64,000 nt of DNA from CAWJFJ01 sp963800065 (lineage in GTDB: Bacteria > Actinomycetota > Acidimicrobiia > Acidimicrobiales > UBA8190): positions 1,050,659 through 1,114,658 of the forward strand of contig CAWCZO010000008.1 of the NCBI GenBank assembly GCA_963800065.1, written 5' to 3'. The notes under the pieces were generated by a model. That model was not told the origin of the DNA and searched no databases. It saw only the letters and a list, made by a program, of their open reading frames with translations. The stretch's first letter is position 1, and every line of letters starts with the position of its first letter. Shown piece by piece: positions 23,351 to 33,198 of the stretch. Position numbers and translations under genes: made by a program.

Positions 23351-25837
23351 TCAACGCAACATCTGGCGGATCCGCACGGCGTGCTCCGATGCCCGGGCCC
23401 GGGCCTTGGCGTCCGTCGCCGCCTCGGCCCAGACGTGCGTCAACGGCTCCTCGGGGTCGGGGACGACGAGGACCCAGCCGTCGGGCTCGGGGATCTTGAC
23501 CCCGTCGACCAGGACCACGGGACGGTCCTTCGTCCGCTCGACGACGACGCGCATGATGGTCCCCTTCTGCTCCCACGGGGTGACCACCTCCTCGTGGGCG
23601 ATGGAGACGGTGGGGAGCCGGCCCGTCAGCTTGGACATCGACTCCCCCGTCATGGCCAACATGGCCAGGAGATGGACGAGGGTGGCCACGGCGTCGAAGG
23701 CGGGGAGAAAGCGCGGGAAGATGAACCCACCCATCTGGCTGGCGGCGAAGGTCACCCCTCCGGCACTGGAGAGCTCCATGAGATGGGTGGCCGACAGCTT
23801 GGTCCAGACGATCTCGGCGCCCGCCGCCGCGCAGATCCGCTCGGCCGCCAGCGGGACGGAGACGGGCAGCGCCACCTTGGCCCCGGGCGTGGTGGAGACG
23901 ACCAGTTCGAGCAGCAGGAGAAGGGCCTCGTCGTCGGTGAGGACGCGGCCCTCCCCGTCGACCAGGGTGATGTGCTCCCCCCCAGGGTCGATGACGGCCC
24001 CCACGTGCGCCCCCGACGCCTTCACCAAGTCGGAGACCCGGGAGGCCGAGGCGGCGCGGTCGTTGCTCACCACGGCGGCGGTGGCGGCGTAGGGGTTGAC
24101 GACGAGGACCTCGGCTCCCAGCTTGGCCAGGACGTTGGGCATGACGAAGCTGCAGGTGCCGTAGGAGTAGTCGAGGACGAGCTTGAACTCGGAGGCGGCG
24201 ATGGCCTCGACGTCGACGGCGGTCATCATGGCCGCCGTGTAGAGCTCGAGGGCCCGGGGCGGGAACTCGATGTCGCCGATCTCCGAGGCCAGGGCCCGGC
24301 GGAACTCCTCGCGATGGTAGAGACGCTCGATCTTGCGCTGGGTGGCCTCGGCCACGTCGATCCCGTCCTCGTCGAAGAACCGGATCATCACCGACTGGGC
24401 GTCGTCCTCGAAGAGGCGGACGGTGATCCCACCGAGACTCGACCCCGAGCGGACGTGGGACCGGGTGACGGGGACGGTGGCGACCTCCAGGTCGTCGACG
24501 TTCACGCCGGCGGCGTTGCAGCCCACGATGACGGCCCGCTTGAGCACCCGCGCCGCCCGACTGGTGTCGCGCGACGTGGTCACGGTGGCACCTCTCTCGA
24601 GGTTGCTGGCCCAGGCCATGGACAGGCGCATGGCCAGTTCGGGGCTGATGTCGACGTTGGCCAGCCCCGTGACCCCCGACACGCCGAAGAGGCTGCGGGG
24701 ACCGCGCGATTCCCAGACGATGGACGTGTTGACGATGGCGCCGGCCTCCACCGTCTTGAAGGGGTACACCTTCACCCCGGACTTGAGGACGGCCTGGGCC
24801 CCGACGAAGGTCTCGTCACCCAGGACGACCCCCTCTTCGCAGCGCACACCCTGACGGAGATCGCACGAGCGCCCCAGGACGCACCCGTCGAGGCGGACCC
24901 CGGCGCCGAGGAAGCCGTTGTCGTGGACCACCGTCCGCTCGATGGACGTGTTGTCCCCGATGCGGACGTTGGCGCCCAGGACGCAGTACGAGCCGATGAC
25001 GGTGTCCGCCCCGATGTGGCAGTTGTCCCCGATGATGGCCGGACCGCGGACCTCGGCGGTGGGGTCCACCGAGGCCCCCTTGCCCAGCCAGACCCCGGGC
25101 CGGAGGGGGAACCCGGTCACCTGGACCTCGACCTTCTCGTCGAGGATGTCCTGGTGGGCGCGGACATAGGCCTCCAGGGTGCCCACGTCCTCCCAGTAGC
25201 CCCCCGTCACCGCCCCGTAGAGGGGACGACCCGCCTCCAGGACGGCGGGGAAGACCTCCTCGGAGAAGTCCACGGGCCGACCGGCGGGGATGAAATCGAA
25301 GATCTCGGGATCGAGGACGTAGATCCCGGTGTTGATGGTGTCGCTGAAGACCTGGCCCCAGGTGGGTTTCTCCAGGAAGCGTTCGATGGATCCGTCCTCA
25401 CGGGTGATCACGATCCCGAATTCGAGGGGATCCTCGACCGCCTTCAGGGCGATCGTGGCCAGCGCCCCCTTGGCGGCGTGGAAGTCGACGACGGCCGTGA
25501 GATCGATGTCGGTGAGGACGTCGCCGGAGATGACCACGAAGCGCTCGTCGAGCTCGTCACGGGCGTTCAGGACCGAACCGGCCGTCCCCAGCGGGGTCTC
25601 CTCGGTGGCGTAGACCATCCGGACGCCGAACTCCGACCCGTCGCCGAAGTAGCTCCGGATGGCGTTGGCCATGAAGGCCACGGTGACGACGATGTCCTCG
25701 AAGCCGTGCTGGCGGAGAAGGCCGACGACGTGCTCCATCATGGGCCGGTTGGCCATGGGCAGCATCGGCTTGGGCTGGTTCGAGGTCAGCGGGCGCAGAC
25801 GGGTCCCCTCGCCACCCGCCATGATCAGCGCTTTCAC
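23351..25837 (-). CDS. Sugar-phosphate nucleotidyltransferase fused to phosphomannomutase-like domain
   Basis: An 828-residue fusion. The N-terminal nucleotidyltransferase (MAGGEGTRLRPLTSNQPKPM; probable mannose-1-phosphate guanylyltransferase) spans about 1-235. A left-handed beta-helix follows (hexapeptides such as IGDNCHIGADTVIGSY). The C-terminal half is an alpha-D-phosphohexomutase-like domain. I do not see the usual TASHNP catalytic-Ser motif in the mutase part; the region reads SRDTSRAARVLKRA. GTG 25837 (VKALIMAGGEG) is the natural start; the frame upstream to 25927 overlaps pgsA. It likely makes activated mannose for cell-envelope glycans. Confidence 0.87.
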   Translation of the reverse strand: MKALIMAGGEGTRLRPLTSNQPKPMLPMANRPMMEHVVGLLRQHGFEDIVVTVAFMANAIRSYFGDGSEFGVRMVYATEETPLGTAGSVLNARDELDERFVVISGDVLTDIDLTAVVDFHAAKGALATIALKAVEDPLEFGIVITREDGSIERFLEKPTWGQVFSDTINTGIYVLDPEIFDFIPAGRPVDFSEEVFPAVLEAGRPLYGAVTGGYWEDVGTLEAYVRAHQDILDEKVEVQVTGFPLRPGVWLGKGASVDPTAEVRGPAIIGDNCHIGADTVIGSYCVLGANVRIGDNTSIERTVVHDNGFLGAGVRLDGCVLGRSCDLRQGVRCEEGVVLGDETFVGAQAVLKSGVKVYPFKTVEAGAIVNTSIVWESRGPRSLFGVSGVTGLANVDISPELAMRLSMAWASNLERGATVTTSRDTSRAARVLKRAVIVGCNAAGVNVDDLEVATVPVTRSHVRSGSSLGGITVRLFEDDAQSVMIRFFDEDGIDVAEATQRKIERLYHREEFRRALASEIGDIEFPPRALELYTAAMMTAVDVEAIAASEFKLVLDYSYGTCSFVMPNVLAKLGAEVLVVNPYAATAAVVSNDRAASASRVSDLVKASGAHVGAVIDPGGEHITLVDGEGRVLTDDEALLLLLELVVSTTPGAKVALPVSVPLAAERICAAAGAEIVWTKLSATHLMELSSAGGVTFAASQMGGFIFPRFLPAFDAVATLVHLLAMLAMTGESMSKLTGRLPTVSIAHEEVVTPWEQKGTIMRVVVERTKDRPVVLVDGVKIPEPDGWVLVVPDPEEPLTHVWAEAATDAKARARASEHAVRIRQMLR

Positions 25838-25856
25838 GGGAGCATCACGGGCGACC

Positions 25857-26531
25857 CTACCTCCCGGGCGGACCGGAGACACCCGGTCCGCCGCCACCGG
25901 TGGCGGCACCACGCCGGCGTCCGTCACGCCCGCGGGCGAGGGCGCGACGGGCCACGGGCACGTACGAGGCGGCCGCCACCCAGGCCAGCACCAGGGCGGG
26001 GGCGCCGCACAGCCAGGCCACCACCGTGAGGTCGGACTGCCACCCCGCCGTCCCGTGCGCCAGCAGGAAGGTGGGGTAGGCCACCATGAGCCCGAAGGTC
26101 CCCGCCTTGCCCACCCAGAGGACGTCGATGCGCTCGGCCCCCAGGGCAGCCAGGAGGAGAACGGCCCCCGAGACGACGACCTCCCGGGTCAAGGTGGCCA
26201 CCCCGAACCAGACCGGGACGGCCCCGTGGACGATCACGGCGATCACGGCCGTCCCCACCAGGATCCGGTCGGCCACCGGGTCGAGGACCTTGCCCAGGTT
26301 CGACACCTGCCCCCACCGCCTGGCCAGGAAGCCGTCGACCCAGTCGGTGGCCCCCAGGACGGCCAGGAGTATGGCCGCGTCGGTCTGGCGGTGGGCCCCG
26401 AACAGCAGCCAGAGGAAGACCGGGACACAGGCCAGGCGGACGCCGGTGATGGCGTTGGGGACGGTCAGGACACGATCGAGGGGGTCGGCGTCGATCGACG
26501 CCCGCACCGACGACGCGTCCTCGGCTGCCAC
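25857..26531 (-). CDS. pgsA: CDP-alcohol phosphatidyltransferase (phosphatidylglycerophosphate synthase-like)
   Basis: A 224-residue integral membrane enzyme with the complete CDP-OH-P motif across DWVDGFLARRWGQ, VSNLGKVLDPVADR, i.e. D-x2-DG-x2-AR-x8-G-x3-D-x3-D. About five transmembrane helices are visible. PgsA makes phosphatidylglycerophosphate from CDP-diacylglycerol and glycerol-3-P; a phosphatidylinositol-phosphate synthase is a possible alternative. GTG 26531 gives a normal length. It lies 19 bases upstream of the nucleotidyltransferase fusion and is divergent from the DUF1015 gene. Confidence 0.85.
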   Translation of the reverse strand: MAAEDASSVRASIDADPLDRVLTVPNAITGVRLACVPVFLWLLFGAHRQTDAAILLAVLGATDWVDGFLARRWGQVSNLGKVLDPVADRILVGTAVIAVIVHGAVPVWFGVATLTREVVVSGAVLLLAALGAERIDVLWVGKAGTFGLMVAYPTFLLAHGTAGWQSDLTVVAWLCGAPALVLAWVAAASYVPVARRALARGRDGRRRGAATGGGGPGVSGPPGR

Positions 26532-26555
26532 ACAGGGCAGTCTACGGTGGGGCCG

Positions 26556-27766
26556 GTGCCCCACTTCGAACCGTTCGCCGGACTCCGCTACGACCCCGCC
26601 ATCCCCCTCGACCGGGTCATCGCACCGCCCTACGACGTCGTCGACGCCGAGGAGCGGGCCCGACTGGCCGGGCGGCACCTGGCCAACGCCATCCACGTCG
26701 AGCTCCCCGTCGACGACCCCCGGACCGGCCTCGACCGGTACCAGTCGGCCGCCGCCCTCCTGGCCCGGTGGACCGAGGAGGGGATCCTGGAGCGTGACGG
26801 GACCCCGGCCTTCTACGCCTACCGGATGACGGTGCCCGGCGGGAGCACCACGACGGGTGTCATCGGGGCGCTCGGGTGCGACCCCGCCGGGGGCGACGTC
26901 CTCCCCCACGAGCAGACGATGCCCAAGGACACCACCGACCGTCTCGACCTCCTCCGGGCCTGTCGCACCAACCTGTCCCCCATCTGGGGACTGTCGCTCA
27001 GCTCCGGCCTGTCCAAGTTGTACGAGCCCGACGGTCCGCCCACGGCCGAGGCCACCGATGACGACGGCGTGGGCCATGGCCTGTGGGTCCTCGAGGACAG
27101 GGCCGTGATCGACGCCGTCACGGTCGGTGTGGGTGCCTCGCCGCTCGTCATCGCCGACGGTCACCACCGCTACCAGACGGCCCTCACCTACCAGGCCGAA
27201 CGGCGCGCTGCCGGGGGCGGCGGGACGGGGGGCGGCAGCTCCGTCCACGGGTGGGACTCGATCATGGCGTTCGTGGTCGAGCTCAGTGAGGACCAGCTGG
27301 CCGTGGGTCCCATCCACCGGACCCTCTCGGACCTTCCCGCCGGTCTCGACCTGGCCGCCACCTTCGGGGAATGGTTCGACACCGTCCATGTCGGCCCGGC
27401 CGAGACCACCCTGGTCGAAGCGGTGGCCGACTCCGACGCCCTGGCCCTCGTCACGGCGACCGACGTCTGGTTGCTCACCCCCCGCGAGGAGACCTACACG
27501 CGCGGCGGGCTCCGACCTCGACTCCAGTCTCATCGCCCTCGTCGTCGACCAGATCCCCGGGGTGACGACCAGCTATCACCACGACTGGCATTCGGCCGTC
27601 GCGGTCGGTGACCGCCGGCCTGTCCGGTGCCGCCGTCCTCATCCGCCCGGTGACGGTGGCCCAGATCGGCGAATGGGCCCACGCCCACCGGCGGATGCCA
27701 CCCAAGAGCACCTACTTCCACCCCAAACCGCGGACGGGGATGGTCTTCCGCCCGGTCGACGACTGA
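26556..27766 (+). pseudogene. DUF1015 family protein, frame broken twice
   Basis: The family start VPHFEPFAGLRYDPAIPLDRVIAPPYDVV reads from GTG 26556. The conserved IADGHHRYQTAL segment is in the same frame. At about 27505 the family sequence jumps to another frame (SDLDSSLIALVVDQIPGV). Near 27605 it jumps again, ending GMVFRPVDD at the stop 27766. Each break is repaired by removing a base or so, which suggests sequence error rather than decay. The intact protein would be about 400 residues. DUF1015 proteins have no agreed function. Confidence 0.85.
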
Positions 27767-27801
27767 CGGCGGGGGCCGGACCAGGGGGCCTGACGACCTG
27801 A

Positions 27802-27875
27802 GGAACAGGGGCGGTGCGGCGACCCCCCAGCCGCAGCGGGCCGGCTGCGAGCTTGCGCCGCACACGCCCCGTTCC
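27802..27875. terminator. Long imperfect hairpin between convergent genes
   Basis: Arms 27802-27821 and 27856-27875 pair over about 19 bases with two one-base bulges (GGAAC, GGGGCG and GTGCGGCG blocks). The loop region contains a smaller CAGCC/GGCTG stem. It lies between the DUF1015 gene (plus) and the korB gene (minus), so a bidirectional transcription terminator is the simplest reading. There is no clear U-tract on either side. Confidence 0.55.
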
Positions 27876-27989
27876 TGTACCCCCCCGATGGGCATCGGAC
27901 GGCCGTCCTGCGGCTCGGGTCCGTCTGCCCACACCCCTATCGGCGCGCTCGTCCCCGCCATTGAGGGGGCGCACGGAGAGTGGTCGGGC

Positions 27990-29014
27990 TCAGGCCTCGA
28001 CGGTCCAGGTCCCGCCCGAAGCGAGAAGGGAGGTCAGGTCGCCGGGGCCCTTTCGTTCACAGGCCTCGAGGAGCTGCCGGCCCATGGCCTCGCCGTACTC
28101 GGTCCGCTCCACGGCCCGGAAGACGCCGATGGGAGTGGGCTCGTAGGGGCCGCGGGCCAGGCGGCTCAGCTGGAAGGCGAGACCGGGATCGTCGCGCTTC
28201 TCGTCGTGGACGAGGATGGCGTCCTCTCCCACGTCGGCCACCTCGACCACGCTGACCTGACCGTCGCGACCGAGGACGACGCCGTGCTGGCCGTCGGCTC
28301 CGAAGCGGATGGGCTCACCGTGCACCAGGGGGACGAGCTGGTCGGGACGGGCGTCCTTGGCCGTGATCTTCTCGAAGGCCCCGTCGTTGAAGACGTTGCA
28401 GTTCTGGTAGATCTCGACGAAGGCGGCCCCGCGGTGGTGCGTGGGCGCGGCGGAAGGTCTCCTGCATGTGCTTGCGGTCCATGTCGTGGGTGCGGGCCAC
28501 GAAGGTGGCCTCGGCCCCGAGGGCCAGGGAGATCGGGTTGAACGGCGTCTCGAGCGATCCGAAGGGCGTCGACTTGGTGACCTTGCCCTGCTCCGAGGTG
28601 GGCGAGTACTGACCCTTGGTCAGGCCGTAGATCTGGTTGTTGAAGAGGAGGATGGTGATGTTCACGTTGCGGCGCAGGGCGTGGATGAGGTGGTTGCCGC
28701 CGATCGACAGGGCGTCGCCGTCACCGGTGACCACCCAGACGTCGAGATCGGGACGGGTGACGGCCAGTCCGGTGGCCACCGCCGGGGCCCGGCCGTGGAT
28801 GGAGTGGAGCCCGTAGGTGTTCATGTAATAGGGGAAGCGGGCCGCGCAGCCGATACCCGAGAGGAAGACGGTGTTCTCCCGGCGAGACTCCGAGCTCGGG
28901 CATGAGGAGGCGGACGGCCGTCAGGATGGAGTAGTCCCCGCAGCCCGGGCACCAGCGGACCTCCTGGTCCGAGGTCCAGTCCTTGGCCGTGGTGACCGTC
29001 CCGGTGTCGGTCAC
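27990..29014 (-). pseudogene. korB: 2-oxoacid:ferredoxin oxidoreductase beta subunit, two frame breaks
   Basis: The gene encodes the thiamine-diphosphate-binding beta subunit of a 2-oxoglutarate-type ferredoxin oxidoreductase. It starts at GTG 29014, overlapping korA by 4 bases, with RWCPGCGDYSIL near the N-terminus. The TPP motif GDGDALSIGGNHLIHALRRN follows in a second frame. The frame breaks near 28885 (removing one C restores RENTVFLSGIGC) and near 28440 (removing one G restores AHHHRGAAFVEI). The final third ends at 27990. The restored protein is about 340 residues, a normal length. I regard the breaks as likely sequence errors. Confidence 0.9.
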
Positions 29015-30931
29015 GAGGCCACGTCCTCGTCGGTCCCGGTCGCCGCCGGGTGGTCGACCCCGAGCATCTCGAGGACGGCCAGCTCGATCTCGGCGGCCCG
29101 GAACGGCGACCCCTGGACCTTGGACAGGATCTTGGCGTCGACCAGGAATTCGGCCCGGACCATCTTCGACAGCTGGCCCAGGTTGGCCTCGGGCACGAGC
29201 ACGTGGCGGTAGGCCCCGAGCGACGTCGCCCAGGTCGTCGGGGAAGGGGTTCAGGTGGACGAGCTGGACGTGGGCCACGGCCAGGCCGCGTGCCCTCACC
29301 CGGCGCACCCCGGCGGCGATGGCCCCGTAGGTCGACCCCCAGCCCAGAACGAGGACCGCGGCGCCACCGGTTCCGTCGGGATCGTCGACCTCCAGGGGGG
29401 GCAGGTCCTTGGCGATCCCCGCCACCTTGGCGGCGCGGAGATGGACCATCCGCTCGTGGTTCTCGGGGTCGTAGGAGATGTTCCCGGTGCCGTCCTCCTT
29501 CTCGAGACCGCCGATACGGTGCTCGAGGCCGGGGGTGCCGGGGACGGCCCACGGGCGGGCCAGGTTCTCGTCGCGGATGTAGGGCCAGAAGACCTCGATG
29601 CCGTCGGCCTCGGTGTGGTTGGGCTCGGTGGCGAACTCGACGTGGAGGTCGGGGAGGTCGGCCACGTCGGGGAGCCGCCACGGTTCGGACCCGTTGGCCA
29701 GGTAGCCGTCGGAGAGCAGGAAGACCGGGGTCCGGTAGGTGACGGCGATCCGGACGGCCTCGATGGCTGCCTCGAAGCAGTGCGAGGGGGTCATGGCGGC
29801 GACGATGGGGACGGGGGCCTCGCCGTGGCGGCCGTACATGGCGTGGAGGAGGTCGGACTGCTCGGTCTTGGTGGGGAGCCCGGTGGAGGGCCCACCCCGC
29901 TGGATGTCGATGACGAGGAGGGGGAGCTCGAGGGAGACGGCCATCCCGATCGACTCCGACTTGAGGTCGATCCCGGGACCGGAGGTGGTGGTGATCCCGA
30001 GCGACCCGCCGAAGGAGGCCCCGATGGCGGCGCCGACCCCGGCGATCTCGTCCTCGGCCTGGAAGGTCCGGACGCCGAACTCCTTGTGCTTGGCCAGCTC
30101 GTGGAGGATGTCGGAGGCGGGGGTGATCGGGTAGGACCCGAGGAAGATCGGCAGGTGGGCCTGGTGGGCGGCGGCGATCAGGCCCCAGGCCAGGGCCGTG
30201 TTGCCGGTGACGTTGGTGTAGACGCCGGGCTCGTGGACGGCCGGACGGACCTGGTAGTTGGACTCGAAGAGCTCGGCCGTCTCGCCGAAGTTGAAGCCGG
30301 CCTTGAAGGCCCGGGTGTTGGCGTCGAGGACCTGGGGGGTCTTGGCGAAGCGCTTGGTGATCCACTCGAGGGTGGGCTCGGTGGGCCGGGAGTAGAGCCA
30401 GGACTGAGAAGACCGAGGGCGAAGAAGTTCTTCGACCGCTCGGCCTCGCGGGGCTTCACCCCGGCGGCCTTGCCCACCTCCATGGTGAGCGAGGTCATCG
30501 GGACCTCGTAGACGGTGTAGGAGGCCAGGGAGTCGTCGATGAGGGGATTGGTGGTGTAGCCGGCCTTGTCGAGGGACCGCTCGTCGAAGGCGTCGACGTT
30601 CACGATGATCGTGCCCCCCGGGGGGACGAAGTGACCGTTGGACTTGAGGGCGGCCGGGTTCATGGCCACCAGGACCGACGGGCGCGTCCCCGGGGGTGAG
30701 GATGTCGTGGTCCGAGATGTGGACCTGGAAGGCCGAGACCCCGGCCAGGGTCCCGGCCGGCGCCCGGATCTCGGCCGGGAAGTCGGGGAGGGTGGCCGTG
30801 TCGTTGCCGAAGAGGGAGCTGACGGAGGTGAATTGGGTCCCCGTCAGCTGCATCCCGTCGCCGGAGTCGCCGGCGAACCGGATGACGACCCGGTCCAGCT
30901 CTGTCGTTGGATGTTCTGTCGCGGTGGACAC
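29011..30931 (-). pseudogene. korA: 2-oxoacid:ferredoxin oxidoreductase gamma-alpha fusion subunit, three frame breaks
   Basis: The gene starts at GTG 30931 with GGAGGAC just upstream. The N-terminal gamma domain (RFAGDSGDGMQLTGTQFTS) precedes the alpha domain (GSYPITPASDILHELA, then TTTSGPGIDLKSESIGMA). This is the fused KorA layout of actinobacteria, about 640 residues when restored. The frame is interrupted near 30690 (one extra G), near 30410 and near 29222 (one extra G). The complex oxidises 2-oxoglutarate (or pyruvate) to an acyl-CoA with reduction of ferredoxin, and can run reductively. Substrate choice is inferred. Confidence 0.9.
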
Positions 30932-31100
30932 ACGTCCTCCGTCTTCCGTCTCTCGGCTCCCCCGGTCGACCCCGAGGGGTGGGTCGAGCCCCGAATTGCG
31001 AGCCACGCGTCCGGTGGATGCGGCTCTCGGGGCCGAGCATAGTGCCGGACGCTCCGGCCACTGGCGGAGGCCTCGCCGCCGCCGGGATCGCCGGTGAGGG

Positions 31101-32157
31101 TCAGGCGATGGTGATGGTCTTGTCCAGGAAGACGTCCTGGACGGCGTGGAGAAGGTCGACGCCGTCGGCCATGGGGCGCTGGAAGGCCTTCCGACCGACG
31201 ATGAGTCCGGTCCCCCCGGCCCGCTTGTTGATCACGGCGGTGCGGACGGCCTGGGCCAGGTCGTCGGCCCCGCGCGACTCGCCCCCGGAGTTGATGAGGG
31301 AGATGCGACCGGCGTAGCAGTTGACCACCTGCCAACGGGTCAGGTCGATGGGGTTGGCGGTGGTGAGCTGTTCGTAGACGAGGGGGTCGGTCTTCCCGAA
31401 CTTCGAGCGCGTTGTAGCCGCCGTTGTTCTCCGGTTGCTTCTGCTTGATGATGTCGGCCTCGATGGTGACGCCGAGGTGGTTGGCCTGACCGGTGAGGTC
31501 GGCCGACAGCGCGTAGTCGGCCTCCGGTGTCTTGAAGGCGCTGTTCCGGAGGTAGCACCAGAGGACGGTGAAGAGCCCGAGCTCGTGGGCCTGCTCGAAG
31601 GCGACACGGACTTCCTGGATCTGACGGTCCGATTCCTCGGAGCCGAAGTAGATGGTGGCGCCCACCCCGACGGCGCCGAGGTCGGCCGCCTGCCGGACGG
31701 AACCGAAGAAGACCTGATCGTAGGTATTGGGGTAGTGGAGGAAGTCGTTGTGGTTCAGCTTCACGATGAAGGGGATCTTGTGGGCGTAGCGGCGGGCCAC
31801 GATCCCCAGTCCGCCCAGGGTGGTGGCAATGGCCGACGACCCCCCCTCCAGAGCCAGCTCGATGAGGTTGGCCGGATCGAAGTAGGCCGGGTTCTTGGCG
31901 AAGGACGCGCCGGCCGAGTGCTCGATCCCCTGATCGACGGGGAGGATGGAGAGGTAGCCGGTGCCCCCCAGCCGGCCGTGGGCGTAGACGGAGGCCAGGT
32001 TCCGGACCACGGGGATGGGACGGTCCGACGCCAGCAGGACGCGATCGACGTAGTCGGGACCGGGCAGGGTCAGCTCGTCGGCCGTGATCCCCTTGCACTG
32101 ATAGGAGAGCAGATCGTGGGCGTCGTCCCCGAGAAGCTTTTCGTAGTCGGTGGCCAT
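31101..32157 (-). pseudogene. fbaB: Class I (DhnA-type) fructose-bisphosphate aldolase, one frame break
   Basis: The gene starts at ATG 32157 (MATDYEKLLGDDAHDLL) and matches the DhnA/FbaB class I aldolases, which use a Schiff-base Lys instead of zinc. The Lys-containing strand reads IPFIVKLNHNDFLHYP. The typical segment RNSAFKTPEADYALSADLTG follows. At about 31407 one extra C breaks the frame; removing it joins GGYNAL to KFGKTDPLVYEQL, and the protein continues normally to 31101. The restored length is about 350 residues. It is 10 bases downstream of the threonine aldolase gene, so cotranscribed. Confidence 0.9.
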
Positions 32158-32167
32158 GGCCACGAGC

Positions 32168-33187
32168 CTAATCGGCGGTCGATATCGCCTTGAGGGCCTG
32201 GTCCAGCCCGGCGTCGTCGACGTCGTGGTGGGTGACGAAGCGGACGATCCCCGGTGCCAGGGTCCCGGCCAGGACACCCTCGGCCCGGAGCTGCTCCAGG
32301 AGCCGGCCGGGGTCGGCGTGACGGAAGATGACCATGTTGGTCGGCACCCGGGCGGGGTCGCAGCCCGCCCCCGGCCAGCGCTCGGCCACGGCCGCGGCCA
32401 GACGGCCGGCGCGGGCGTGGTCGTCGGCCAACCGCTCGACCATGGTCTGCAGCGCCACCAGGCCGGCGGCGGCGATCACCCCGGCCTGGCGCATGGCCCC
32501 TCCCAGGCGATGACGCTCGACCCGGCCCTCGGCGATGACGTCGGCGGGGCCCGCCAGGACCGAGCCGACGGGGGCGCACAGGCCCTTCGACAGACACGTC
32601 ATCACCGTGGTCACGGCATCGACGAAGGCGGCGGCCGGCGTTCCCGTCGCCACCTCGGCGTTGAAGAGTCGGGCCCCGTCCATGTGGATGGGGATCCCCC
32701 CGGCCGCCTCGGCCACGGCCAGGAGGGCGGGGACCGTCCACGAGAGACCCCCGGAGGGCATGTGGGTCTGCTCCACGCAGACGAGCTCGGGCCTCGGATG
32801 GTGGTGGTCGACGGCCTCGCGGGCCCAGCTCACCGCGGCCGGGTCCAGGGTGCCGTCGTCGTCATCGAGCTCGTAGAACTGGATCCCCGCGTTCCGGGCG
32901 CCGGCGCCGTCCTCGTAGATCACGACGTGCTGACGCCGTCCGGCGAGGACCAGGGCGCCCGGCCGGCACAGGACCCGGAGCGCGATCTGATTGGCCATCA
33001 CGCCGGAGGGGACGAAGACGGCCGCCGGCTTGCCCACCCGGGCGGCGTAGGCCTCTTCCAGGGCGCTGACGGACGGGTCCTCGCCGTACTGGTCGTCGCC
33101 CACCTCGGCCTCGGCCATGGCCCGGCGCATCTCCGGTGTCGGCTGCGTCACCGTGTCGCTGCGGAGATCGACGAAGCCGGACGGCAC
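32168..33187 (-). CDS. ltaE: Low-specificity L-threonine aldolase
   Basis: A 339-residue PLP-dependent fold type I enzyme that cleaves threonine or allo-threonine to glycine and acetaldehyde. It opens with DLRSDTVTQPTPEMRRAMAEA and carries GDDQYGEDPSV. The PLP Lys is in TCLSKGLCAPVGS near residue 200, and the substrate-binding HMDGARLFNA precedes it. The frame is intact and of normal length. It is followed closely by the aldolase gene. Confidence 0.94.
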   Translation of the reverse strand: MPSGFVDLRSDTVTQPTPEMRRAMAEAEVGDDQYGEDPSVSALEEAYAARVGKPAAVFVPSGVMANQIALRVLCRPGALVLAGRRQHVVIYEDGAGARNAGIQFYELDDDDGTLDPAAVSWAREAVDHHHPRPELVCVEQTHMPSGGLSWTVPALLAVAEAAGGIPIHMDGARLFNAEVATGTPAAAFVDAVTTVMTCLSKGLCAPVGSVLAGPADVIAEGRVERHRLGGAMRQAGVIAAAGLVALQTMVERLADDHARAGRLAAAVAERWPGAGCDPARVPTNMVIFRHADPGRLLEQLRAEGVLAGTLAPGIVRFVTHHDVDDAGLDQALKAISTAD

Positions 33188-33198
33188 GGGATCCGATG

